Below, in pieces: positions 21,323-32,640 of a stretch of 64,000 nucleotides of DNA. A program made the translations under genes and the position numbers. Each line of letters opens with the position of its first letter. Positions within the stretch are counted from its first letter, which is position 1. Origin of the DNA: Sambucus nigra (taxonomy: Eukaryota > Streptophyta > Magnoliopsida > Dipsacales > Adoxaceae); contig OX422216.1 of NCBI GenBank assembly GCA_949130495.1, forward strand, positions 100,323,967 to 100,387,966. The letters are read 5' to 3'. The notes under the pieces were generated by a model. That model did no database searches and was not told the DNA's origin. It saw only the letters and a program-made list of their open reading frames with translations.

Positions 21323-23509
21323 TTACACCTTCTCCTTGTGTTTTGCGACTTCCTCAAAAAGCTGAGATGAGGAGGCTGGTTGCTCGGAGGATAGCGGCAG
21401 TTGCTCGGTTGAAATACTGGTGGGCTGAAGTTTCTCATAGATATTCTGAACAACCGGAACGGGAGGAACTTGGTCTACAATCATCATTGAAGACTCTTCA
21501 GAGGCATCTTCGTCCTCTTATTCTTCTCCAGGAAAGGGAGGAGGACCATGAACATGGCGCTGAAAAAGTTCAGAACTCTCTGAGACCTTTAACTCCTGTA
21601 GAGCAGCAATCCATCTGTCCCTGAAGAATTTGAGGCTAGCAAATTCCATCTGAGAGGACATGGCAGCTAGGCCTTTGTTCCAACCCTTGTCCCAGCCAGG
21701 ACTGAAGGACTTCTTAACAGCCAGTTTTCTCTTTGCCTTCTTTGAGGAAATCCTCTCAGTATGAAGTTCCTCGGCAGCCTTCATTTTTCTTTCTAGCTCC
21801 TTCCTTTGACGATCAGCTTCATGGAGTTTGCCAAGTTCCTCTTCAGCAGTTTTGAGCTTAGTCTCAAGCTCTCCAGTATTTTTTAGCTTTTCCTCAAGCT
21901 CAGTATTCTTCTTCTCAAATTCTTTCATTTTCCTCTCCAACTCGTGAGAGGCCTCCACAGCTTTCTCTCTCTCTTGCTAGATGGATCTTAGTTTCTTCTC
22001 CCAGGCAACCTTCTCTTCGTCATATTTCTGACGAGAATCCTTTAAGGAATGTGTCAGACCCACAAAATTTTCCTCTACACCTCCCGAGGAGCTCGAGGCC
22101 TTGATGGCCTCATCCTTTTTTAGAATAGTGTTGAAATAGGTTACCAGCTGGAAAAAGAAAATAATTATAAGTCAGTACAGGGACATAACATTGAAAAATG
22201 TAAGTTTAGATTAGTAATAGCTGAGGCAATATGTTAAGCTACCAAGGTGGTAACCCTATCCCGAGAAAGACTGTCTTTAATACCTTGGATCTCGGGGATA
22301 ATCCAAGACTTCACCAAGCTCATAGCAGAGCTCGGAGCAACAAAGGTGGGAACACCACTTACCGCAGTTAGAGGCTGAGAGATAGATTCAGCTAATTTGT
22401 CCGAGGAATTTTTCTTTAACTTCCTCGTGGGAGCAGGAACATTCTCGACCAGGGATGTTGTCTTGGTCGGTGATATAACTATAACCTTGCTTGGAGGAGA
22501 AACAGCTACAATCTTGCTCGGAGCCACTGGGGGCTTCTCAGCAACCTTTTCAACAGCAGCAGGAGGGGATGCATCAATATTTCTCGTCCCTTCTTCTGGG
22601 ACATTTGGCTTATTTTTCTTTGTCTCTTCAGCAGTAGAGGCAGACTTATCAAAGAAGGCAGGAGCTCTTCTTCTCTTCATTCTGCCACTAAGAGGAATAT
22701 TTGATTCAGGAGAGGAACCTTCAGAAGCTGGTGCTGGTTTTATGTCACTTATTACTAGACGAGAAGTAAAAGATGAAGTGTAACTCTTGTACTGCAACAA
22801 GTACGAGGCTGATCTGATATATTCGTCAGCAACAGTTTGGTGCAAACTCCAGATAAGTTTCAAGTGCCTCAAATTGATATCAGTTTCTTTAGGAGATTTC
22901 TTTTTGCTATCAACTGCAAATAAACAAAAATTAAAATGTCAATGACGCATTTTATCAAACACAAAGAAAACATAATTTCAAAAATAAAATAAAATAAAAA
23001 CAACATATCCCATTGCCATAGGGAGGGCATCTAGGACCCTGATACACATCATTTCCATTTAATGGAGCATGTTGCCAATTTTTCATAACAACCCCATGCT
23101 CGAAGTAATCCCTGTTGGCATCGGAAAGATTGACAACTAAAGCCTTATTTAAAAACCTAGTTTTTAAATAAAAAGTGCTATCACTAACAACCCATCTATA
23201 GCAAAACATAATTTCTGGAATTCCTAAATGAGTTCCATGAATCTGATTTAACCTATGGACTCTATTAACTATTCTCCAGGTATTGGGAGCTATTTTTGTA
23301 GGTACCACGCCAAAATATTGACAGAATTCCAAACACAAGGGGTTTGGAGGAAAAGAAAAGCCACATTCATCCACAAAGAGACTGGGGAACCAATGTCCCT
23401 CAGCCAAACAAAAATAGTCAGAAGGTTCAGCAAGTTCTTCCAATATGACCCATGAAGGGATAGAAAAATCAGAACGAAATTTATCAAGCGACTCCACAAG
23501 GTAAACCAT
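21323..23509 (-). pseudogene. Antisense gene A of the Tat element, Transposase_28-like (PF04195) protein, three exons
   Basis: On the strand opposite gag-pol I infer exons 23509-23038, 22913-22243 and 22147-21323. All have GT donors and AG acceptors and the phases agree (472, 671 and 825 nt; 656 codons). Exon 1 resembles the plant family named putative gypsy-type transposon, with FPPNPLCLEFCQYFGV, PNTWRIVNRVHRLNQIHG and GIPEIMFCYRW. Exon 2 is Ser/Pro/Lys-rich (nuclear-like MKRRRAPAFF). Exon 3 is a long coiled coil (ELERKMKEFEKKNTELEEKL), then GWDKGWNKGL and a tail ending VAKHKEKV. Exon 3 holds two stops (TAG 21977-21979 and TAA 21518-21520), so this copy is dead. The function is unknown. Antisense ORFs of this kind are known in Retand-like Tat elements. 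Confidence 0.75.
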
Positions 23510-23930
23510 GATAAACGAAGAAAGTAAAAGAAAAGGAAGAAGATCTTACAGGAAAAGGGTGGATCATTTGACAACGAACAATGGATGAAATGAACGCACA
23601 AGAAAGAGAAGAAGGGAAGAAGTTCTGAGATGCAGATTTGAAAAAGTAAATGGCGATCGAATTTTTTGAAGCGTTTAAATACTTTACCTCGGGAATAGAG
23701 AAGAACAATGATTACCAAGATAGATGATTGCGTACCCGGTGGCTAAAAAGGAGAAAGTGGCACAAAAAATGAAGCGGTTATGGAAATTCAAAATACTTTA
23801 AAAGCCTGATACTATGTACTCAAAAAAGGAGTTATGTACAACGAACGATTGTCTAAAATCCATAAAGTTTAGGCAGCATAAATGTTCCATACTTTTCTTC
23901 AACATCAAACCACGAAACATTGGGGGCTTC

Positions 23931-24496
23931 TGTTGATACTAAATTTAATCTGCTGACGTGGACCAATTATGTGGAGACACGTGTCAATCTACATGGGACC
24001 CGCAAATATTTTTGACAACACCTTGACTCCGAGGAACTCAACCTCCCCCACCAACTCAGGCGCTCCGAGCAACAAGTGTTCTCTGAGGAACTTTATTGTA
24101 CCGAGCAACTCATGTATACTGAGCTACTTGGCAGTCCGAGCAGCTTAGGCGGTCCGAGCTGCACCTCGTACAAATATTTATAACCGGATAATTAAGAGGA
24201 TTGAATGCACATTAAATGCTCATTATTATCACACAGACGCGTACGCCTATTGGAAAGCTATGTATTATTCTTTCATTTGTACTGCCTCAAGGCTATAAAT
24301 ACATTGTAACCTCCTCATTAGCAGGGGACTCGGAATTTCTTGGTAAACCCATTATCGAGAATTCTGCAAACAGTCAGCAATAACACAAACAGTGGACGTA
24401 GGCCATTCTTTCAAGGCTGAACAACTTTAAAAATCGTCTTGTTTATTTTTATCTGTGATTAAATAATTAGGTTAAATCTAGTTTTTTACATCAACA
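23931..24496 (+). repeat. 3' LTR of the Tat element
   Basis: It is a 566-bp match to 2212-2779 with about twenty substitutions and small indels. A purine-rich ATTGGGGGCTTC precedes it as polypurine tract. The target duplication ACAGA follows at 24497-24501. Confidence 0.93.
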
Positions 24497-24501
24497 ACAG
24501 A

Positions 24502-25105
24502 TGTTACCAACCCAAATCTTGAATTGGAAGGCCAAATAGGCTTCAAATCAGCTAAACTCATAGGAACCCCCAAACATAAATATATGCCCAGATTGAGCTA
24601 AAAACATTGGATTCCAAATTATTATTTTAAATTATATCAAATCTTCTAGCAACAGAAAAAGGTCAAACATGCAACAAAGGATACAGATTCAGAGCATCGG
24701 ATCCAGAAAACCGACAATATAAAAACAAATTCTTCTAAAGCCAAACTAAAAAAGATCTCATTTTTATTCATCTAAGAACATCAGATCAATCAAAAAAATC
24801 TTTCACATTGTAGCCCAGAACAAAAGGGAGCCCAAATATATCCACAGGCTTCAATATGCACGTAGATCCATTCAAGATTTTAGCTCTTAACAGAAAATTA
24901 TACGCATACATTTAAAACCCATAAGCAAAACAATAATGGAAGATTTATATAGGCAATCTCAAACATGAGACATAAACAGGTCATAAATTGATAAAAAAAA
25001 TCTCCTACGTTCTCAGCAACAAATAAATCTTAACATTGAAATATTCTTTTCCCTTTTTTCTTTTCCCAAACATTTTCTTGGGAACCAAACAGAAAAAAGA
25101 CAAAC
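24502..25105 (-). other. Probable host-gene intron, 5' part
   Basis: A/T-rich and without open frames. It lies directly downstream (minus strand) of a good splice donor CAG|GTTTGT at 25105. The Tat element is inserted at its far end, so the rest of the intron would lie left of 2212. Confidence 0.5.
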
Positions 25106-25231
25106 CTGATTAAAATGCAAAGAAGATGACTTTCGTTTATTATTGAGCGGCCCATGCTCATCTTGTAATGGGTCTTCAATCTCTGATTTCACCAGCAAGT
25201 TGTCTCCAAATGACACCGTTTCGGGTCCCAT
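25106..25231 (-). CDS. First coding exon of a probable host gene, unknown product
   Basis: A 126-bp stretch gives exactly 42 codons from ATG 25231 to a consensus donor CAG|GTTTGT. The peptide begins MGPETVSFGDNLL, continues VKSEIEDPLQDEHGPLNNKR and ends SSSLHFNQ. It is acidic then basic, a composition seen in nuclear proteins. A possible acceptor (CACAATAG) about 40 bp upstream and a possible donor (AG|GTAAGA) farther upstream suggest a 5' UTR intron, and a CT-repeat leader and TATA-like box follow. I do not recognise the family. The 22-kb Tat element would sit in the next intron. No later exon is certain in this window, and the frame at 1703-1855 is only a weak candidate. Confidence 0.5.
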
Positions 25232-25549
25232 TAGGGGATTGCTTTGTGAGCTCGCCAAGAGGCCCTATTGTGGTAATATTGGACGTCAAAGCCTCATGAA
25301 ATTAGATCTTACCTATTCTGAACACATAATACATCAACAAAAAACCCTATTTCGAAAAAGGAAAAAAAATATGAATCCAACCCAAAATCCTTTTGAAATA
25401 CGAACTTCTGAAACCCCTTAAATAGAAAAAAAAACTATTACAGAGAGAATACATACATGATTGGGTTTTAATGGTGTTATCGGGCGAATCTTCGTCCGTG
25501 GGTTAATGGAGGAAGAGAAACGGTGAGGGTAATGGCTAACGGTATGGGG

Positions 25550-25552
<3 letters not shown>

Positions 25553-25604
<52 letters not shown>
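25553..25604 (-). repeat. (GA)n/(CT)n microsatellite in the probable 5' leader
   Basis: About 24 GA repeats, which read CT on the strand of the host gene. CT-rich tracts of this kind are frequent in plant core promoters and 5' UTRs. The Leu/Ser frames read from it are not genes. Confidence 0.9.
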
Positions 25605-25607
<3 letters not shown>

Positions 25608-25907
25608 GTGCACATAAATGACAGAGTGTCCATGCTGACTCATATATTATAGTATATAAATTGATTTTCCACGTGGATAACTTGATAAAAAGAGGCATTT
25701 AAGCCTTGTTTAGCATTTTAGAGTATATATAGATATAGCATCTAACAGTGTACACATAATATACAAAGTAAAGTCTATCTAAATAGGAAAACACAACCTA
25801 TGCATCATCACTGTCATACCACACATTGGTTTCTAAGTGTTATCTACTTACCTAAACATTTACCAATATCACCAACATTAATAAAGGTTCTATAACTTTG
25901 GAAGTCT
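25605..25907 (-). promoter_or_regulatory. Probable promoter of the minus-strand host gene
   Basis: On the minus strand a TATA-like block (TTTATATACTATAATATATG, 25643-25662) lies about 40-60 bp before the CT-rich leader. The stretch to 25907 holds no open frame and ends at the boundary of a copia LTR. The promoter call rests on position and composition only. Confidence 0.4.
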
Positions 25908-26762
25908 TGAAAAAACCTTACTAAGTTGTTTAACGCAAGTTAAAACAGTTAAGTAAGTTCTGAACAACTTTTTGAGGAAACTCTTTTATAAAACAGAACA
26001 GTAACACAAGATGTATTTCAAAATTATGAACAAGTTATTTAAGGTTCTTGGAAATAGATTTTAAAGTAAAGCCTAAGTCTAGTTTGCAGCAGTAGTAGTG
26101 AAGGAGTAAAAAACACACACAAGAGACAAAAAATTTTACATGGTAAAACCTCAAATTAGGGGAAACATCCACGATGACCTCCACGCCACAAAGCAAAAAA
26201 TCCACTAATAATCAAACAATATTACAAGATTACAAGCACTAAACATGCATTCAAGATCGTAAGACAAAGATAAAAATGTTCTTACACGAGTTTCTCTCTC
26301 TTAAGTAATTCTGATCTGACCTCTTTGATCTTCCTAGTGGTTTCTTTGCCGTCCTCCTTGTCCTTTGTCTGCAGCGGCTCAAACAACCTTATATATCTCA
26401 AATTAACCACACAATCTAGGTGTCCGTGTGAGAGTGACAGTGATAGTGAAGTGACTAAATCTTTATGTAAGTATGCAGCTCACACCTCTAAAGATTTATA
26501 CAAATAAATCCCACAAATTACCCAATTTTCTATATGAGATGCGAAGAGTTCAAATCTCTAAGAAAATCAGACTTCAACAAAAAATTTCAGATCTGAAAAG
26601 AACCATTCTGAAAAATAGATTCAATCGTTCCAAAACTTATTTATGTACAAAAATAATTTCACAAACTGTGAAACTTGTGTTTTTGAACGAAACTTTTCAG
26701 ATCTAAATCTTTGGACTATAGGAAGTCCCTTTTTCAAAGTATTTGAAAATAGAGAATGGATC
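25908..26762 (-). repeat. Ty1/copia LTR, left inverted copy, 3' part
   Basis: It is the reverse complement of 47363-48070 plus 36400-36532, with moderate divergence. It ends (minus strand) in TTTTTTCA at 25908, matching the LTR end at 48070. The copy is broken at 26762 by a non-autonomous element and resumes at 32641. No target duplication is evident (AGTCT on one side, TTACT on the other), so it may be a solo or rearranged LTR. Confidence 0.85.
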
Positions 26763-28155
26763 TGATCAAGTGGAAAACCGAGCGTCCGTGTAATACGCTA
26801 GTCGTTGTTATCGGCTTCCAACCACAATACAAAAACCTAAACTATAACTACACTCTTGCGGAGTATAGTGGTTAGTCTGGGTATCGAATCCTCAGGGAAC
26901 TAGGACGAGTGAATGTGACGACAAAGGTAAGACTGTTAACCCTAACTTGACTCTAAAAAGATGATTGAGATGGGAAATAACTAATTAACTAAATGAAAAC
27001 TCTAAATTACTTAAAAGACTAAAGATGATTGAACTAGACTTGAGCTATATGATGAGGAAAATAGGACGGAAATACAATCCCTCAACCCTAGTGTATTGAT
27101 GTTATAAAACTAATAGTAATTTTAACTGATTAATTTGACCCGAAATTTAGTACTCCCAAGCATTACGTATATGAGGTTCAAGCCCGCATCATACTTAATC
27201 TGAGGATGAGTAAATCGGTATCGTGATAGTGACACTCGAATTGCATTCTAAAGCATCCCAGTTATCCAGAGGTAAACGAGATCTAAAGATCTACAATTGT
27301 TGTGTTCCTATGCAATACGGTCGTAATCAATCACTAAATTTAGAGGATTAATGTTATACACATGCAATTAACACATCAGGCTGGGTTCATGTATCCCGAC
27401 CTTAGAAAATCTAGCCTAACATGGTAAAATAATAATAAAAGTGCTGAAAATAAAAGTTACCAAGATTGAAGAACAAGAACACGCAAGAAGAAATCAAAGA
27501 TTGAAGAAAAACCGGAAAAGCTCTTGAATTAATGGTGCAAAGTATGTAAATTCTTCTCCTAAATGTTCCTACTTGTTATGGAGCTTTTACATGAATGAAA
27601 TGTGAATAAAAAGAGTCCTAATGACTAAATATATAGGCTAGAGGTCATTTAGAAGAGTCCACAAAATATAAAACTCTTTTGGCTAAAAGATAAGCAGAAA
27701 ATAAAAATCCTGTATCTGCTAATTTTGTAACGGTTCTTTTTCCTCAGCTTCGGTTCGGTTCGGGTCTGATAGTTTTTTTCTTGGATTTCTTCCCAACTTC
27801 AAATGGTCATAATTTCTTCACCATAACTCGGATTGTGGTGTAGTTTTTTCCAGTGTTCTCGTAAGTGAAAGCTCTTCAACTTTCCAGTTGGCCCCACCTC
27901 CGGACTAAGGCTGAAAAATTACAAAAATGCCCTTAAACTCCTCGATTCTTGGTTTCTTTCACAATTTTGAGTTCTCTTTTCCATCTTTCTTGCATAAAAT
28001 ACCTGTAAAACACATAAGAGATACACAAAATACGAAATACTTGCCAAAAAGGGTTAGTAACATAAATATGAGACAAATCCAAGCTATTTACACCGCACGG
28101 GATCATAAAAATACCAAAATTAAGGGGATAAATGTGAAGAATTTATGCCTAATCA
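26763..28155 (-). repeat. 3' LTR of the LARD-like element (1393 bp)
   Basis: It matches 31155-32635 but lacks about 90 bp corresponding to 32112-32210, where the partner holds two 28-bp repeats. Confidence 0.9.
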
Positions 28156-29999
28156 AACCCCCCTAACTTAGAACTTTGCGCGTCCCGAGCAATGTAAAAG
28201 AACCAGAGTATGAGTTAAGTACCCTTCAAAAACTTTATTGGGATAGAATACCTTTTTGGCGGACAAGCAATTGCATTTAGCGTATGCAACAAGCCTTTAA
28301 ACCCCTAGGTTACCCTAGTAGGACGAGTGGTGTCTCGTGAGGGTTTGCAAAGATGTACCCACAAAATTCGACTCAAAGAAAAATCAAAATACCTAAAAAT
28401 TGTATAAATTTAAACTCCCCAAAAATGGTCACCTTAAAATCTTATTTAGGAGTCTCAAGTCATAGTGTGTGTGTGCGAAGCCAAAAATTAAACCGCTAAC
28501 TTCCACCGATTAATCATTACGTTACTTTTTGAAAATTCGTTTTGATTTCAAAATCTCACGGAATGCTCTCACAAACGAATCTCTCGGAATGTGTTTATTC
28601 TCTCGGTATGCGTGATTTATAAAGAGTAAATATAATGGACGCAATGTCACGCACACAAATTGAAAGACGGAAATTTTTGGGTGGAAAGATCTCTTGATCG
28701 GAATACGGTCATAGGGAAACGGGAACCATCATCTGTTTTTCACGCCATGTAATCTCTTTTATTATCTTTTTGTGTTTTAACTCTCCACGCGGTAATCAAT
28801 TTCGTAATTCGGACTCGGTTAGGACTTTTTCGTGTTTAAGGTGTAATTGGGTAACATGGAAATGGTTGGGAAATTCAAAATTGGAAAATTTTCTTATGAT
28901 GTCCGTTAGTGCTTTTTTTTGGGCTATTGCTCATTTTCTCTTCTTTTTCTATTTTTTCACACTTTTCTTTTCTTGCTATTTTTTTTTATCATTCTTCTAT
29001 TTTTTTCTTGCCCCTTTTTGTTGCACTTTTCGGACTTAAATTATGACTTTTTCCCTTTTTCACAATTCCGGGCTATTTGGGTTTTTCGAGTTACCAAACG
29101 GAAAGGATAAATTTTATTCGGCTCAATTGGGTTATCAAAGGGATAATTTTTCACATCTTTTTATGGCTAATATTTTTGGATAACAAACGATTGCCTACTT
29201 CATTGTCCGAATTACTTATTAATTTACCATATGTGTCTCGAGATTAATTTAATTTAGAGATTTATAACGCGCATTTCGAGACATCATTCCCGTTTCCATA
29301 ACCGATCAAAACAATAAAATAGAGATCATCAACGACTTTTGTAAAACGCTGAATTAGAACTATGAGTTAACCATTAACTCGGATTGATTTAAAAACTCAA
29401 AAAGATCGATAGGCTCGAAATCTCACCGGGTTTTGTTAATCTCCACACTTATTCGTTAAGTCGTCAATTTTCGCACAATTTCCATCTTTGGTCAATTTCG
29501 GCTTTCTGCATTTGATTTTTACAACTTTAGACAAAATATTTGTGACATTTTTGAAGCTTTTAAATTCCAATCTTTATTTATTTTGAAGAAAAATATTTTT
29601 GGCTTTTTTCAAAATTTTTCAATTGTTTTTATTTTCTAAAAAAAAAACACTATTGGAAAGAACATGTGATCGAATCAATGAATCTAAACAATAAACGGGA
29701 AGAATATCCCACACCCCCTATCTTAAATGTTGCATTATCCTCAATGCGAATCAAGAACACAACATAAAGAGAGGAAAAGAAAGATATTACCCAAAATGGA
29801 GCGATCCCCAAAAAGTACGAGTCCATTGAATCTACAAAACAAGTTAGAACCAAGCATAGCTAAAAGAATAACAAAAACTCTAAACTAAAAAAAATAAGCT
29901 AACTATTGTACAACCTACGATTTTCAAATTCTAATAAGTTGTACACTAGAAGTCGAAAAATTTGAGGGTCCACCCAAAATACAATATGGCTTTGAGGGA
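28156..29999 (-). other. Non-coding interior of the LARD-like element
   Basis: The polypurine tract (minus strand TAAGTTAGGGGGGTTT) lies at the left edge. The rest is A/T-rich with long T runs (28910-29010) and no open frame I can support. The plus-strand Phe-rich frame at 28770-29039 is low complexity. The part 28160-28760 has a diverged inverted relative at 33285-33893. Confidence 0.8.
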
Positions 30000-31021
30000 T
30001 TAATGGTGTACCCTCACTAGAAAGCATGCCTCCCGAAAAATAAGAATTTCGTTTGAAGAACGGAAGGAATCTGAAAACGGAAGAAATGAACCATCACCAA
30101 TTAAAATTTTTAGGGGGATAATGAGGGATTTGAGTACACAGGGGGACAAGTACCATTGGTATCCAAGAAAAATAGAATCCCCTCCCAAAGAATTTTCAAG
30201 TAGTATGGGAAGATGGGTACACAAAAAGGAATATTTCATCTTGGAGAACAATTTAAGCAACGGGTCCTTGTCCTCAAAACCTTCTCCCCCAAAATTTTCA
30301 ACTAGATCTGGTGGAGTGACACGTCTAAGTGTATGGCCCGTAAGATGAAGCATCTCAAAAAAACATTCCCATACAAGAATCGGATCAACATCCTCAAGAC
30401 ATTCATCCAGTTCTTGTGATGGATTTAATGGTTCGATAATAGTGGGTATACAAGGAGACAAATGATCTTCAACCTCAGTAGATTTTGCAATATTTATAAG
30501 AGTTTGATATTCAAAATAACTTGGATCACTCTCAATGATTTTATCCTCAAAAGTGTTAGGTGAAGAGCAAGTCTCGACCTTCTCTAAGCTGTCCAAATAA
30601 TCATTAATCTCCTTGCAAGTTTCTCTAATTTTCAACTCTGTAGCAGCAAGGTCGTCGAATTGCTTTTTGCTAATAAGCATGAGTTCTTCCAAAGTAGGCT
30701 TCCTTGGTTCTAGAACCTCGGATTCCTCATTTGGTTGAAAACATTCTTCAACTTCAAAAATATCGGAAGAAAAATCCTCATTGGGTTCAAATAATGCATC
30801 TAACTCTTGCTCCCAATAACGATTTTTTTCCCGATATTCTTTTTCACGTTTTTTTTCTTCAAGAATTCATTTTGATAAATTTGGATGGCCTTAGCACTGG
30901 GCTTGTATTTTTTATACTCGTATTTAGTGATATTGATCCAATGTTTATAAATCTTGAGCGCCTCCTCCTCCTCACTATTATCATAACAATTAAACCCATA
31001 AACGGAGTTAAAGTAAGACAT
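30000..31021 (-). pseudogene. Sole protein of the LARD-like element, about 340 residues, unknown
   Basis: It starts at ATG 31021, about 115 bp after the primer site, where gag would normally start. The first part (MSYFNSVYGFNCYDNSEEEE) is acidic and then Lys/Tyr-rich. A one-base change in an A run near 30848-30855 shifts the frame, after which coding continues to 30000 through Glu-rich segments (LDALFEPNEDFSSDIFEVEE, LEELMLISKKQFDDL), then DPILVWECFFEMLHLTGH, TPPDLVENFGGEGFEDKDPL and a hydrophobic end. There is no zinc knuckle, protease or RT motif. It is a protein-coding remnant of unknown role. A captured host sequence or a diverged Gag are both possible. Confidence 0.6.
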
Positions 31022-31133
31022 TTCAAATTGGGCAATTCAAAAACGTGACACCCATATTTTTGTATTTTGTATTTTGTATTTTTTTTAAAGGTCAAATTCG
31101 GGATTAACCAACCTAACCTAAAGTCTAAGTAAT

Positions 31134-31151
31134 TCCCCGGCAACGGCGGCA
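31134..31151 (-). other. Primer binding site of the LARD-like element
   Basis: On the minus strand TGCCGCCGTTGCCGGGGA follows the LTR after three bases. It differs by one base from the usual tRNA-Asp site (TGGCGCCGTTGCCGGGGA), so the element is oriented to the left. Confidence 0.85.
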
Positions 31152-31154
31152 TTT

Positions 31155-32635
31155 TGATCGAGTGGAAAATCGAGCGTCCGTGTAATACGCTAGTCGTTGT
31201 TATCGGCTTCCAACCACAATACAAAAACCTAAACTATAACTACACTTTTGCGGAGTATAGTGGTTAGTCTGGGTATCGAATCCTTAGAGAACTAGGACGA
31301 GTGAATGTGACGACAAAGGTAAGACTGTTAACCCTAACTTGACTCTAAAAAGATGATTGAGATGGTAAATAACTAATTAACTAAATGAAAACTCTAAATT
31401 ACTTAAAAGACTGAAGATGATTGAACTAGACTTGAACTATATGATGAGGAAAATAGGACGGGAATACAATCCCTCAACCCTAGTGTATTGATGGTATAAA
31501 ACTAATCGTAATTTTAACTGATTAATTTGACCCGGAATTTAGTACTCCTAAGCATTACGTATATGAGGTTCAAGCCCGCATCATACTTAAATTGAGGACG
31601 AGTAAATCGGTATCATGATAGTGACACTCGAATTGCATTCTAAAGCATCCCAGTTACCCAGAGGCAAACGAGATCTAAAGATCTACAATTGTTGTATTCC
31701 TATGCAATACGGTCGTAATCAATCACTGAATTCAGAGGATTAATGTTATACACATGCAACTAACACATCAGGCTGGGTTCATGTATCCCGGCCTTAGAAA
31801 ATCTAGCCTAACATGGTAAAATAATAATAATAAAAGTGCTGAAAATAAAAGTTACCAAGATTTAAGAATAAGAACATACAAGAAGAAATCAAAGATTGAA
31901 GAAAAACCGGAAAAGCTCTTGAATTAATGGTGCAAAATATGTAAATTCTTCTCCTAGATGTTCCTACTTGTTATGGAGATTTTACATGAATGAAATATGA
32001 ATACAAAGAGTCCTAATGACTAAATATATAGGCATAGAGGTCACTTAGAAGAGTCCCCAAAACATAAAACTCTTTTGGCTAAAAGATAAGCACAAAATAA
32101 AAATCCCGTATCTACCAATTTGTCACACTTAGAAAGCGTGACTAATTTTGTAACGGATCTGGAGCGTGACTAATTTCATAACGGATCTGGTGCGTGAAAA
32201 ATGGGCGGACCGGTTCTTTTTCCTCAGCTTCGGTTCTGTTCGGGTCTGACAGTTTTTTTCTTGGATTTCTTCTCAACTTCAAATGGGCATAACTTCTTCA
32301 CCGTAACTCGGATTGAGGTGTCATTTTTCCCAGTGTTCTTTTAATTGAAATCTCTTCAACTTTTCAGTTGGCCCCACCTCCGGACTAAGGCTGAAAAAAT
32401 TATGAAAATGCCCTTAAACTCCTCGATTCTTGGTTTCTTTCACAATTTTGAGTTCTCTTTTCCATCTTTCTTGTATGAAATGCCTGTAAAACACATAAGA
32501 GATACACAATACGAAATACTTGCCAAAAAAGGATTAGTAGCATAAATATGAGACAAATCCAAGCTATTTACACCGCATGAAATCATAAAAATACCGAAAT
32601 TAAGGGGATAAATGTGAAGAATTTATGCCTAATCA
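31155..32635 (-). repeat. 5' LTR of the LARD-like element (1481 bp)
   Basis: This is the longer copy of the pair. At 32112-32210 it contains a tandem repeat around GCGTGACTAATTT and TAACGGATCTGG that is missing from the left LTR. The short plus-strand frame 32345-32545 is not conserved as coding. Confidence 0.9.
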
Positions 32636-32640
32636 GGATC

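Larger units (their letters stand above)
2212..24496 (+). mobile_element. Ty3/gypsy Tat-lineage LTR retrotransposon, split by a nested element
   Basis: The element starts TGTTGATAC and ends ATCAACA. It is flanked by the 5-bp target duplication ACAGA at 2207-2211 and 24497-24501. Two LTRs of 568 and 566 bp bracket gag, protease, reverse transcriptase, two RNase H domains, integrase, a tandem array and two antisense genes. The order protease-RT-RNase H-second (archaeal-type) RNase H-integrase places it in the Tat branch of plant Ty3/gypsy elements, and the antisense genes recall Retand-like members. A 10.2-kb Tekay element (3884-14085) sits in gag. Without it the element is about 12.1 kb. Several frameshifts and stops make it inactive. 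By eye the two LTRs differ at roughly twenty positions, so it is older than the nested Tekay. Confidence 0.93.
26763..32635 (-). mobile_element. Non-autonomous LTR element (LARD-like), minus orientation
   Basis: Two LTRs (26763-28155 and 31155-32635) are flanked by the target duplication GGATC at 26758-26762 and 32636-32640. Read on the minus strand the LTR is TGATTAGGCATAAATTC...CACTTGATCA. A tRNA-Asp-like primer site follows the right LTR, and a GGGGGG polypurine tract precedes the left one. The 3.0-kb interior has no protease, RT or integrase, only one frameshifted gene in the gag position. This matches large retrotransposon derivatives, which need a helper element. The helper's family cannot be named, although the tRNA-Asp-type site points to Athila/Tat relatives. 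Confidence 0.88.

Noticed and set aside
22397..22783. 128-codon plus-strand frame opposite antisense gene A
   Set aside because: Ala/Gly/Thr-rich shadow of the Ser/Pro/Lys-rich exon 2. The minus-strand model has matching splice sites and phases.
25418..25698. Leu/Ser repeat frames on the minus strand
   Set aside because: Translations of the CT microsatellite in the probable 5' leader.
28770..29110. Phe-rich plus-strand frames resembling membrane proteins
   Set aside because: T-rich low-complexity interior of the non-autonomous element, antisense to its transcription and not conserved.
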